A DNA stretch of 64,000 bases, from assembly GCA_905331475.1 (NCBI GenBank), contig CAJNYU010001231.1:186001-250000 (forward strand), given 5' to 3'. This DNA is from Rotaria socialis. Its lineage: Eukaryota; Rotifera; Eurotatoria; Philodinida; Philodinidae. This document shows, one piece after another, positions 37,115-49,691 of this stretch (the stretch's first letter is position 1; each line of letters opens with the position of its first letter). Below the pieces are notes generated by a model. That model had not been told where the DNA came from, searched no databases, and saw only the letters and a program-made list of their open reading frames with translations. The position numbers and the translations under genes are program-made.

Positions 37115-38539
37115 ATGTCGTTTAAACCCGACAGACCCACTAAAAATGTTACTTTCAACCAGTACGGTTTGCATCTTAATTGGCCTTATATTTGGATCGT
37201 TGTTCTTGGTGTAATACTTAGTTTTCTAAGTTTATCTATACTAGCTATGGAAATAGGACATACGATTTATGATGAATATCGATCAACAGCATTTGGAGGT
37301 TTTATTATTTTTTTACCTCTACTAAGCTGTTCCAGTTTTGTTCTGATTACTGGTAAGTTTAAAATAAGAAGTAGTACATATTGCTTAACTAGTGCATAAA
37401 TTTCTAGTCGTTTTTTTTCTTCTTCTGCGTTAATAAAGAGGAGACAGTAAAAATAATAGCACATCGAACAATTATTTCCTATTTTACGAATGCCTCAAGA
37501 AAGACACTGTTTAGGAAAGCAAGAAACAAAAATAAACGCGCGCAGAATACATTTTAATACCTGTTGAGATCATTTGAAAGTTTGCACTTAATATAAATCT
37601 CTCAATCTCATTGTAGAAGAATGATTAACGGAAAACTATTTCGAAATAAACTCGAAACATTGAATAAGAAATTTGAATCGCACAGAACGCAGTATTTTAA
37701 TTTTGAAAAACCTAAAATTTTGAACGCCAAATTTCCAAGCGTTTATTTTTTTCTTAGCTTGGAAACCACAATTATTATTTCTTCGTATTGCAAGAACGCT
37801 ATGTCTTGTTATGATTGTATTATGTTTGGTATTGATTGTTTATGATATTTTTGTTATTGTCGACCCAACGCGATGCTTTGCTTTGAATTGTAATAATGCT
37901 CAAGTTACCTATCAAGTTAATTCAACATACAAGACAACAATAACAGGTTGGCCACTTAATATAACATGGCCGGACTATTTCCTGACAAATATGACAATGA
38001 AAAGAATTTTTCAAAGCATACAAATGTGTTCGGCGGTGCTATTTATTTTATTTTGTTCATTATATTTATTAACATATTTTATCTATCGACGAATTTATAT
38101 CGAACAAGGTACTGTTAGCAATGATAATAAATATGAAATTGTAAAATATGAGCCAGTCGCGAGTTCAAAGAAGAATTCGAAAACTACAGTTCTATCATTC
38201 TCAGAATATGATTCAAACGATCAAGTCGCTGTCTTTAACGTTGAAAATCGTTCGTCTACATTCACGAAATGTTCTCCGTCTACAACACCGACGAAAGTCG
38301 AAGCGATTCCTGTTCAAGTAATTAAACAAAATAGTTTTGTATTTCCAAGAACTAACTCACTGGTTCAAGACCGAGCATGTACGCGTTGCATGAAAGAACC
38401 GCGCATGATATTGGTAACACAATACGAACTAAAAAATCTTTTTCCTTATTTATGTATCAATTGTAATAATGAAATTGTAAGGGATCAATTAAAACTACAG
38501 CATACTCATGCCACAAATAGTCGCATGTGGAAACCTTAG
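37115..38539 (+). CDS. Four-pass membrane protein, unknown family
   Basis: Two exons, 37115-37352 and 37758-38539, join in phase 1 (339 aa). Predicted membrane segments: about 24-48 (WPYIWIVVLGVILSFLSLSI), 58-79 (FGGFIIFLPLLSCSSFVLIT), 93-113 (TLCLVMIVLCLVLIVYDIFV) and about 167-190 (CSAVLFILFCSLYLLTYFIY). The loop between 3 and 4 has two Cys and N-glycosylation sites (NST, NIT, NMT), so it is probably extracellular. A Ser/Thr-rich cytoplasmic tail of about 140 residues ends with two CxxC pairs (CTRC, CINC), which could bind a metal. The topology resembles tetraspan proteins, but without the tetraspanin CCG signature. An AATAAA lies about 85 bases past the stop. Confidence 0.7.
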
Positions 38540-38619
38540 GAACACAGTCTTTTGCATTTTGAAAAAAAAGAAAATATTTATTTCAAATGTCAATTACTTT
38601 TTTGTATTTTAAATTCATC

Positions 38620-39703
38620 GTATAAATAAAAAGCTGGCTGTTTGTTTTTGTTTACTGAAAATAAAACCCGAAATGAAATTTAATGCAGTCGTATCTTTTT
38701 TGAACAAATATTTAATCTGCTATTGTGACTAGAAATAACGTTTGATGTATTGCGGTTACAGTAGGCAGGATCAAAATTCATGTGAAGCACTTTGAAAATC
38801 AACATGGATAATTTATTCAAACGAGCATTGCTTATTATTAACAAGATATCTTATAGGATTCGACTTTTCATTAGAGAGCTTAGTGCTGCTTTATTCGCAA
38901 AATAATAAAAATTCAAGGGCAACAATTGTAGTTTATCTGATTTCTCTTTCGATATACTTAGTAGACTTCACGCTTGCAGCAAAGCACACTATTGGCTTTT
39001 CATAGAATTACATTCCATCAAAAATCTCAGTTCTGATAAAAAAATCTACGATGAATAAAATTGTGAACTTCAATAAAAATTAATTTTCATGCGATTTCGA
39101 ATTCTGTTGGGTATTTTTGATAATAGAATACAAATTTAACAAAAGTTGTCCTCGAAGGATAATTTGTCGTGGCAATTTAGGAGAAATCAATCACCTCTTT
39201 TTGATCCTACCCATCATTTCTACCTTGCGGCATTTTCCTTCACAGATGCACAGATTCTAATTTTCAGGCTTCAATCAACATCGTCTAATCAATTTACAGT
39301 AGATCACTGCACGCCTCATGTCATGAATAGTCGTCTTTCGTGAAATAAAATTAGAGAGCGATTAAATAGTTTGCCATTGATATTTGTGCTTTTTATATAT
39401 AATGTTCGAGCTATAGCAAATAAAAAATAACAGATTACATACATGCACAAAAGAATTGACTATAATCGTTAAGAATAAAACAGAAAACAAACATAACTTT
39501 TTTTTTCCATTTGTCAGAAGATCAAATATAACTTCACTATCTGATACGTCAGAGAAATTCTGTTTTCTTTTTTTTTTTTATAAACAAAAGATCACTGTTT
39601 GTTAGTTGTTATTTCTGTTTTCACGTTATCTAGATACTGTCGTCCACGGAATAAAAATAAAATAAATAAATAAATGAGCTAAAGAGAAACAAAAACAAAA
39701 AAA
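38620..39703. other. Intergenic between convergent genes
   Basis: 3' flanks of the four-pass gene (+) and the AP-3 delta gene (-). No supported gene; A-rich runs and (AAAT)n near 39655-39675. Confidence 0.4.
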
Positions 39704-42700
39704 TTATTTCAGTAGAGATGTTTTTATTTCTTCCATGAGATTCGAAAGAAAATGTGTTTCTGTTGATTTGCCATCAATTGAAAGATCATTTCGAGAATTC
39801 TAGAAAAGAACGAATTTTATATTTTAATGAAATCTCTCTCAAGTTCACATTACTATTGATTTAATTAAAAGAGCTATTGGATGTCCGAGAACCGATTCTG
39901 CATATAACGACGCAGCTGAATTAATTTTATCGACAGCTAAAATGAAAATTTCAATGTAAGAAAAAATTTATTTCATTTTAATCGTCTAACCAGTTAATCG
40001 ATACGATTGACAAAGTGTATTAATAATCGATGTGAAGTCCCCATTTGATGATGGTATGCGCACATTCGATTGGCATGTTAATGTACCAGAAGTCATCAGA
40101 TTAGCGAACGCCGTTCTTGAAACCACAACATTTGTTAAATAGTTTAATTTAAAAAAAAACAAATCTTACGAATCGATCGCTTTCCGACGTAAATACTGCG
40201 AACAAGGTAAATTGAGCTTAAATTCTATATTATCCGTTTCGAGTGCGTTTGATTTCTGAAATACATATAGAGCATAAAGACGAAAACATATGTTTTTCAC
40301 ATACATTTATGGAATAGGTTAATGTTGTTTTTAATTTTTGAGAAAATGATATTGCATGAATAGAAAAGTAAATGTGAACATAATTTTGCGAATAAGGAAA
40401 AAGACTTGTGGATGGAAATGATATTATATTTGCACTTGTTGTATTTGATAGTTTTGAACTCATACTATCGATCACATGAATACTAACATTATCGATGATA
40501 AACGGTGTTCGATTTTTTAGAAGAAATGTTACATCAATTTGAGCTATGGATAGGCTCGGATTAATTGAACATTCCTAAAGAAAAAAAGAGAAGAGATTAC
40601 GTGAGTGATGTAGAAGTTTTACACAGCGCAATGCGATGTTTCGCGATGGTTGAGAGTAGGACTGATTTTGCACATATCTACTCAGATCATCACCTAACAA
40701 GTCTGACATTATGCGTTATTGACTTTTATTTTGAATGGTTGAATGTATAGGAGAATATTTGAATCGCAATTTGGATTTTCTTTTTTGTTTCACTAAATTC
40801 ATTTAATTATCTAATCTGTCAAACAGGTTATTAGCGATTTGCAATAGTTTCTCGTGAGTTTTCAATTTGTAATTAACTTACTATTGTCAAATCATCAGAT
40901 TGAGCAGCTATTCTGTAACCGTCTTGCTCGTTTTGTTGTTTTTCCGATTGATTCGTTGAATGAATATCATCACTCATGATGTCTAATAGAAGTGGCGCAG
41001 GAGTATCTGTTTTTGTTGCTATTTCTGATACAACTTTTTTTTCTTTAACTTTCTTTTTCTTCGGTTTTTCTTGGGTAACAGGGGCAGGAGGAGGCGGTGT
41101 TGGACGGTTTTCTTCTTCTTGATGAACTGGCGATTCTACTTGTTTATAATCGTGATGTTTTTGTTTCGATGTCGACGTCGATGCTTCGTCTTGCTTTTCA
41201 GTTGTTTTCTTTTTCTTGGATTTTTTTGTCTTTTCAGGAGCCGTTTTAACTTTTTCAGGAGATGGTTCTTTGGCTTGAGATATTACAGGAGGAGGAGGAG
41301 GAGGAGGAGGCGGCGGCGGTGTAGGAATTGATTGGATAGGTTTTTCATTTAAATCAATATTGAGTGCTCGATGAGGATCAATTTTCTTATTCTTTCCTCT
41401 AGATGTATCATCATCATCGTGATCTTCATTTCCACTTTCGGTTACACCATCAGGTAATTCACCACCACGTTTTACTTGAACAGTTGGATAAACATCATCG
41501 TCATCATTATCGTCAGCTGCTGTTGCTGCTGGGTCCGACTTCTTCGAAGATTTCTTTCCTTTTTTCGATGAGCCACCTTCAATTTTCGATTTTTTCTTTA
41601 ATCGTCGATCTTCTTCTTCAATTTTCGATTGACGATACAATTGATCGGACAATGATACGGGCAAACTAGCAGGATTCATACCTTCACGTATTGCTGCTTT
41701 AACCCGTTCGTTACCATTGACCGTATCCGAAGATGTTTCAGTCTACAATATTAAAGATAAATTCAAAAACTGCTTTTGCGTTATAACCGAGGAAGAGTTC
41801 ATAATAGTTATTGAAAGAGAACAATTTTTGATGTTGAAAGTTTCTCTACACTTCATCTGAGAAATAACGTGTTCCAGTAAAAATTCAGGAGAACCACTCA
41901 ACAATGTTCTTTTTTAGTTCATGCCCGTCGTAAATGTTGCCATTTTAAACTATACTCTATAGCGCTGAAAAGATAAAATCTAATCTTTTTCATACCTGTT
42001 GTGTCGATTTTGGTTTTTTCGTATCTTTCAAATAGAATGGATTCATTTTTTCACTTTGTTTTCTAGATTCTCGTTGTTTTTCCAATTCTTCCGTAGTCAA
42101 TTCAGCGTAATGATTGGCTTTTTGATAACTATATTTATCACCCGAATATGCATTGGAATTGTTGTTGTCTCCTTCATTACCATCAAATAAACCTTTACTA
42201 TCATAACGTGTATTTGTCGATGATGATTCATCTTCGCTTTCCGACGGCGGATCATTTATCCAAGCATCCAAATCCAATCTATAACAAAATCCGGTAGGAA
42301 ACTTAATTTCTTCAATACATTTTCTCTTACCCATTTGGTATGGCAACTTTTCGTTGAGCTTTCGTAGCAACTGGATTCAGAACTCCTTCAAACAATACTG
42401 AAAATTCATTAAAATTAAACTCCGATTTTTCCATCAATTTCAATGCTGTTTTAAGAATGTTTAAACTAACACTCGCCTAAATTAATAATTCAATTTCATG
42501 TTTAGATAAAATCCAAAAAGAAAAAGGAGCCTACTCGTTCTTGCGCTTCAACATCACCACTTGATAAAAATACCGACATTTTTTCAATAGATGTTGTAAG
42601 AAGTTGTTTCGTTAGCAGTTCTTCGTTATCGAACGATTGAATTATGTATGTTATGATTTTTAACATATTCTGATAATAAACCGATTGAATATGTCCCGGA

Positions 42701-45700
42701 AATAGTGTAATTTTCGTATTAAGCATCGATTCAAGAGTTTTTTGTGGTTCTTTTAAATGACTATACAAAACAAAATTGGCTCAACGTTTAAGTGTCATTT
42801 GATCTACTTACGAACAAAATTCACCACAAATCCACGCAGCAGCGTATAGAGCTTCGGCGACTGTCGTAGTTTTTGATCCATGAATAAACAGATGAGCATT
42901 TTCAAGAAGTATCGCCTGAAATGTATAATATTCAAAACTTTCCGTAATCTAATTTCTAAACACGTTTTTGTTTTACCATTTGGTTACAAGCAAATGGCCG
43001 AATCGATTCGACACGGACGGCAACATCGAGCATTTGAAGAGCGATGAGATTACCATGTTTTGTACCTTCAAGGCGTGTTAATTCAACCAAAATACTAATG
43101 TACCTATTGGAATAAACAAGACGTTTTAATAATAAAACATGAAACAAATATAAATATTCAAACCATTCAAAATTGGTTATATGTTGATAATCGCTTTGGC
43201 TGCATATTTCAATTATTTTTGAAAGTAATTCATCTCGATAATGTGATCCTTCGGATTTGTCCATATGCACCATCAGTTTATGTACGATATCCATGAGATT
43301 TTTCCTTGTTACCTGAACGAGAAAAAAGTGAAAATCAAAATTTCGTATTCTCTTCTCTTACCATGCCGGTCAGAAGGTCAAGTGCACGCAAACGAATCGA
43401 TTCATCTTTATCGTCAAGACATTGCAGTATCAGATCATTATGTGCTTGAACAGTTTTTGGATGTGTTTGCAAGATTTTCGACATTGCCAGTAAACCAAGA
43501 TATTTCACTAAAGAATAATCAAGCGAATTCCTGTTGTTGTTGTTTTTTCAAAGATGAGATTTATTTCATACAATTCTGATCGGTATCTTCAATAAGTATT
43601 CGCAGTTTTTGTACACATAATTGAATGGAAGCATTATGATTTGGTAAACCAGATGAAATCGAAACAAGAACTTAAATAACAGAAAACGAATCAAAATTTT
43701 CGTCTTTTTTTTGTATGCTTTTTATTATCTACCAGCAACCACAGTATTGATACATTCATATAGAAGAGACATGGCTGATGTACTATGAATTAAATTTGTC
43801 AATGGTTCTATTAATTTTTTGCCTAATCGAGGTTCTAATGGTGTCAATGCACCAAACTGATGAAATGAAAAATTTGTTAGCAAGAAAAATGTCGGAATAA
43901 GTTTTGATTTACCAATTTGATTATTTTAATAAGCACCCAATTGTTAGTCGACGTTGTCATAAGGCGAAAAAATATCGGAGCTAAGGATAGATAATTTTTA
44001 GGGTTACGTCTCGCTAATTCACAAACGACATTCACAGCAGCTGATTGTACACCAGGATCGGGATCTTCGAGTTTTTCTTTTAGACGCGGAAATGCAGGTT
44101 TGAGAGCTTCAGGATTGTTAAGAAATACTTTATATAGAAGGAGAACAGCTCGTCTACGAATGTAAGGTTTGGTTGATGACATCTAAACAATTTTTGTTTT
44201 TAAAAAAACAAAAAAATAGAAATTTATTTCTTACAAGAGTCATTATGTCATTAGCTAAATCACGTGCAAGATCACCATTTATAAAACATGAAAGACCACT
44301 CATAGCTATTCCGGCTTCATACATGGACGAGCTAGTTAGATCCTAAAATTTGTTTTTTCTATTGTGAATACGATAGAAAACAGAAAAATAAACTTCACCT
44401 TTCGAATCATATTTGTAGTTAACATAAGAACATCGGTTCCGTCGTGAAAGCATTGTGACGCAGCTAGATAACCAATACGCTAAAAAACAAAAAATTCAAA
44501 CTATGTTCCAATAAATCAATCATCGATTCTACAGATTAACAATAATCCAACGCAATAAAAAATAGATAAGATTCAACGAGTCTATTATAATATACACACA
44601 AACAATCCTTTTGCTTAATAACATACGTTTGATTGGTAAGTCTTGATGATTAAAAATTAATTCTTACAGGCAAGTGCAATCTTAAAATGTTGAATTTTTT
44701 GACAGAAACAGAGTTGTATTAGCATCATCGAAGAATACACATGCGTACTCATCTATTTACATCGCTTTTGATCTCGATCAAGTACTTATAAGCTGCTCCA
44801 TATCGAGATTATTCTATGTACATAACAACTAAACTTAAATACATAGAGATAACACAACAAGACTTCATGTGATTTGATTGTGACGAAAAATAAAATGCTA
44901 ACGAGTAAATATTCCTGAGAAATTTCTTCTCGAATAAACGTTTTGGAATGAGACAGCAGAATGTGAACGTCATGCAAGAATTTAGTCTGATTTCAACATG
45001 GAAAATCATTCTAAAACGCTTCATTAGAAACCTAGTCGAGCACGAATGGCTATGGACTTGATGGAAAATGTGTTACGATGTACGTCGTTTTTATTTGCAA
45101 AAAATAATCGTATAGATACAAACAGGAACTATTAAATTCTAGTCTCGAAAAGAGATTCATTCATATAGAGCTTCGAGATAAAAATTGCATTTGGTGATTT
45201 TTGTTGAGAGAACCTATGTGTTTCGACATTCTAGTTTCTAATAAACGATTGACATAGTTAGATGATACGCTCATGCCTTTTTGCCGATGACTCCATGTAT
45301 TTATTAAAGCCTATCAAAAGTATCGAACTGTATAAAAAGAAACCATTGATACAAATTACATTATCTAATCAAATTCTCAATAACGAAGAAAAAATCTTTT
45401 ACAGTTTAAAACTGATTTCTATTTAAGAATAAAACCATATAGACTTACTTTAAACGTGAATTTATTTGAGCTCATTACTTCAATTATGTTAAACGCACTC
45501 CATGATATATCATAACCGAGCATTTGAAGCTATTTAAAAAATGCACGGAAAATGTTCATAGAGAAAAACATAAATAACAATAATTCTATTTTCATACATA
45601 AAGTAATTTAGTTACAGCATTTGCTTTCATCGCTGCATTTTCTTGTTTAAGCTCTTGTTTAATTTCATCCATAGCTTCATTGATATATTTCGCCTAGAAA

Positions 45701-45863
45701 ATATTAATTTTTAATGAAAAGCCTTCGTTCACTTTCCCAAAAGTCCTACTTCATTATCTTTATGATTTCGAATTCCACGGACAAGATCATGTAGACTTTT
45801 ATCAAACATTTGCCCAAAACTATCCTTAGCTTTTTTCACAACTTGATCCATGGCTGCCGACAT
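39704..45863 (-). CDS. AP3D1: AP-3 complex subunit delta (delta-adaptin), complete, 21 exons
   Basis: Exons (minus): 45863-45750, 45693-45598, 45529-45449, 44479-44399, 44342-44235, 44182-43913, 43856-43733, 43670-43572, 43507-43362, 43312-43164, 43103-42977, 42915-42812, 42760-42535, 42476-42331, 42278-41996, 41742-40882, 40574-40305, 40255-40170, 40115-39991, 39936-39854, 39799-39704; 3675 nt, 1224 aa, phases closing (human about 1200). The N-terminal adaptin/HEAT trunk (to about 625) has near-exact matches such as LKEKLEDPDPGVQSAAVNV and CELARRNPKNYLSLAP. A charged Lys/Glu hinge with polyproline follows (about 626-1005, LDLDAWINDPPSESEDE). The ear occupies about 1006-1224. The protein is the large subunit of AP-3, which sorts cargo from endosomes to lysosome-related organelles. 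Only intron 3 is long (969 bases). Confidence 0.97.
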
Positions 45864-46312
45864 GGAACACTATACAAATTAAATTATAATAAAAAAATAT
45901 ATATATATAATCATCATTCCCTCAGCCATTTAACTTAATCATTAACCTTTCTTTCTTTTTTTCTGTAGATGTCCCAGTACCTCTCGTTTTCGATTGCTTC
46001 TTCCTCTTTCCAGTCGGTGATATGACAAGTTTTAACACGTGTACTCAGTGTTCCTAACAGCAATTGTAATCAACAGAATCAAAATCTATAAAAACCCTTG
46101 CTAAATTATAGCTGATACTGTTAATTAATGAACACCTTGCTTTTGATAAAAGAAAGTCTGTTTCGATATTAATTCATACTTATTTCTAGATTAAATAACA
46201 TACGTCTATCTCTACGTTCAACAAAGTGTGTCAGAATTTCATTCGGAACACTGTGTGTAGTGTTACCAATTACCACGAAAACGAGCATTATATTTTAGTC
46301 TTGATTTAAAAA
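45864..46312. promoter_or_regulatory. Shared divergent promoter region
   Basis: 449 bases separate the AP-3 delta start (-) and the SLC35B1-like start (+). Probably bidirectional; no specific motif could be assigned. Confidence 0.4.
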
Positions 46313-47683
46313 ATGGTTGAAACTATGCAAGAGCCCGAATCACATCATCATCACTCTCATCATCATCATCATCATAATAAAATAAAATCTATATTAAGCT
46401 CTCATTCAATGAAATTGGTTTTCTCTTTTCTTGGAATATTCGTTGCATATCTTTTATTTGGAATTATTCAAGAATCAATGTAAAATTTGAACTAAGATTA
46501 TTTCAATGAAAAACTGATTTTTCTATTCTATAGAGTCAAAGGAAAATACGGAGAGCACGATAAATTTACTTACATTATATCTTTGGTTCTTTTTCAATGT
46601 ATTTTTAATGCGGTTGTATCGAAAACGATACTTGTTCTACGAAAAACTCCTCAAGATTCGACACCGTCAAGAATGTATGCATTCTCTGCGTTTACATATT
46701 TATTTGCAATGCTTGCAAGTAATTTTGCTTTAGAATTTGTTAGCTATCCTATGCAGGTATAAGGAAATTTTTCTCTTAAGCTGTTAATGAATGCTTTTTT
46801 TATTCAAAGGTTCTGGGAAAATCGGTTAAACCTGTACCTGTGATGCTTTTGGGTGTGCTAGTTGCAAGAAAACGATATCCACTAATGAAATACGTTTATG
46901 TTTCATTGATTGTTATGGGTGAGAGAAAAAGTTTTCTTTGAGCCATATGAATAAAATTTAATTTGAATATTCTAGGCGTGGTTTTGTTTATGTATAAGAA
47001 ACCAAAAGAGACAAATACAGTAGATACAGGAGATTTAATTGGTATTGGCGAATTTCTTTTAGTAAGTCATTATGAGAAAACATCGTTTTCGAATTACGAA
47101 ATTTTCGCTTAATCCAATATTTCGAAGTAGAGCCGTGAGAACTCTCATTTGAACATGATCGAAAAGAAAATCTTTTTTTTCTTCTACTTTTACAGTTCGT
47201 TTCACTCGTATTCGATGGTCTTACAGGTGGTATACAAGATAAAATCCGCGATAAATATAGAGTTCAAGCTTATCATATGATGTATTCTATGAATATTTGG
47301 TCATGTCTGTGGGCATCTATTGGCATTTTAGTAACAGGTGAAATTTTTGGTTTATATATTTTTCTCACACGTTATCCTCATGTTATTGTCGACATGTTTT
47401 TACTCGGTCTTGCTGGCGCTGTTGGTCAAGTAAGTTGACTAAATGAAATTTTGATTCTGAAACATAAAAAAACGCCCTATTTTAGAATTTTATCTTTCTT
47501 ACCATTGAATGGTTCGGTCCATTGACATGTTCAATATTTACAACGACACGGAAATTTTTTACCATTCTGTGTTCGATAATTATCTTTGGTAATGCCATAA
47601 CCAAACAACAGATGCTCGGAACTGCATTGGTGTTTGTCGGCTTGTTTTTAGAACAATTATATGGAAAGAAGAAACATAACTAG
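46313..47683 (+). CDS. SLC35B1: SLC35B1-type ER nucleotide(-sugar) transporter
   Basis: Six exons, 46313-46479, 46534-46756, 46810-46918, 46976-47061, 47196-47429 and 47486-47683 (1017 nt, 338 aa; human 322). Diagnostic blocks: [49 protein letters not shown] then [34 protein letters not shown] and [18 protein letters not shown]. The family has about ten membrane helices and lives in the ER membrane; SLC35B1 was first called a UDP-galactose transporter and was later shown to exchange ATP for ADP. The last four residues KKHN fit the KKXX ER-retrieval signal. The N-terminus is odd in carrying a His-rich run (11 His, one Ser) before the first helix. Confidence 0.95.
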
Positions 47684-48762
47684 GCCTTATTTTAAATTAC
47701 TATTGTCTGTTTTACGATGTAAACTGAATAATAAAACAAACTGGCAGATATGATTTTTTCTTTTCAACATGAACGAGCAAAACAAATAAATTAAATCTAC
47801 CTTACATGATGAAATTTGCATTTTAAAATGTCCCAAAGATCAAATTGCTCGTAGTGATAAGAATGATGCATGTTTCTACTTCATTCGGTAGTTCTTTTCT
47901 TTTGATGATGCAATTTCTCTCACAGACATGCACTTATCTGCCTTAGTCGGAACAAGATAGAGCAGAATAAAAGCCACGTGACACACTCAGATAATCACAC
48001 GAACAACCTTCTATACATGTGAAACTGGATTAGACAAAACGAAGAAACGTATTTTTCAATAAAACTACAAAAACTAATGGGTTTTATTTAGTCGTTCAGT
48101 AATCATGGCATTTGTCGTTGGATGACTAGTTTGATATAATTCTTTTTTTTCCTTTTTTTATGATACAACTATATCTAATCGTACTCATGTAATGATAACG
48201 ATTGCCTCTTGACTTTTTCTTTTCTGACCTCCTCTATACACATTCGCTTCTCCTTTGTTCTGCTGATCTTTTTCCATTGCTCATTCTCTTTCTTGTTCTT
48301 TTTTTCGTATATAAATCTATCTTACATGTGTGAAGTAGTCACATTCTGGCGATACGATGTAGTCCAATAGACGTCCTTGCATCGAAATTGATGATAAGCA
48401 ACATCTGCTGTTTACCGTTACAATTAGGTAGAAAAAGAAAGAAAGAAATTTCGTTTCTTTATAGTTATTGGATTATTTCAAACTATATAATCCGAGATTG
48501 ATCTTGGTGGGTAAAATAAAATATAGTACCGACTTTTGATCTACTAATATAACCTTGAATATTTCTAACAAGATTCTTATCAGTTTTTTTCCTTTTTATT
48601 AAAGTAAGATTATAAGCATAAGACATCCATCTTCCAGATAGTGATTTTCTATTTTTGAATGATATTCCATCGGATTTCCCTTCGATGACAATTATACAAA
48701 TTACTCAATTGTAACAGGATATATGATAGATAACATGACCTATGGATCAAGCGACAGCGGGG
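47684..48762. other. Intergenic, one interspersed repeat relative
   Basis: No gene recognised. Near 48315-48365 a TATA-like box and GAAGTAGTCACATTCTGGCG resemble the repeat at 27060-27190. Confidence 0.4.
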
Positions 48763-48802
48763 GGGGGGGGGGGGGCATTTGACCAATTTGTTNNNNNNNN
48801 NN

Positions 48803-48872
<70 letters not shown>

Positions 48873-48895
48873 CCCCCCCCCCCCCCCCCCCCCCC
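48763..48895. other. Assembly gap between homopolymers
   Basis: A G run, a short unique piece, ten N (48793-48802), then a C run of about 90 bases interrupted once by GG. Typical of scaffold gap-filling. Sequence order across this point should not be assumed, and the upstream region of the phosphorylase gene may be misjoined. Confidence 0.9.
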
Positions 48896-49691
48896 GCATT
48901 TTCCCAATTGTTTGCATATAGCGAGTAAGAAAATTTTCTTGTGTTCAGTTCAGTGGAAAATACCTTATGAATAATTTCATTATGCAGACTTTACCGATGC
49001 ATGAAATGTATAAGTATGATTTCATAACTAGCAAAAATCGAAAAAAATCTAGTTTACCGCTCTTAAGATCAAATTCGAGTTTTATCTAAAACAAAATTTC
49101 TTATTAATTATGACTATCTTGAATTAGGTCAAAAATCATAGTTTATGAAGGTAAAAATATCCACCACACTCATATTTGCGTTCGTCCAAATTTCAGATTA
49201 CCTTTTTCATCGCCTATTTTTTTTCACTCTCTCGCTCTCTCTCCCGAACTCAATCAGTAGTCCAATAAGGTTCCCGATCATGTTGTACTAAAAGATCATT
49301 TTCCAAATGTAAAAGTAATAGATTCTTTGTTTTGCAAGTGCCTTTTGAAAGTAAATAAAATTTATTTTAACCTTAGCCAGGGATTATTTCATTCTTTTCG
49401 TTCTGGGCGTGTGTCTTTTCTTTTTGTATAGCCCATTTCTTAGGTGCGAGACTACTCGTTCGAGAACATGTCATGCGTCGAAATAAAAGAACGCCAAGCG
49501 TCCGTTTACAATATATATCAAGTGCAAAGTACGATCGCTTTTTTCTCTTCTTTCTTCGTTTCGTTCTTTCGTTCGACCATTTTTTTTTCACAAGGCCACG
49601 AGCAATTGGTGACTGCTTTATTAATATTTTTTGCTTCATAATAGATAAAGCAAGTACTTTTTTTAGATTTAAACAAAAGTTCATTGAAACG
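48896..49691. other. Upstream region of glycogen phosphorylase
   Basis: Pyrimidine-rich tract around 49540-49600 and no supported gene. An open frame in phase with the phosphorylase begins at 49473, but the conserved protein starts at the ATG at 49692. Confidence 0.45.

Noticed and set aside
41071-41331. Plus-strand Arg/Phe-rich frame and a neighbouring His-rich frame
   Set aside because: Antisense shadows of the Lys/Glu- and Pro-rich hinge of AP-3 delta.
42471-42480. CRISPR or direct-repeat arrays in the window
   Set aside because: No regularly spaced repeats with unique spacers were found anywhere; only tandem and inverted repeats as listed.
27060-48365. Complete LTR retrotransposon defined by the TATA-bearing repeats
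   Set aside because: No internal gag/pol-like sequence or matching pair of direct long repeats was seen; only scattered, diverged pieces.
49473-49691. N-terminal extension of glycogen phosphorylase
   Set aside because: In-frame but Phe/Ser/Arg-rich and unlike the family; the ATG at 49692 gives the normal N-terminus.
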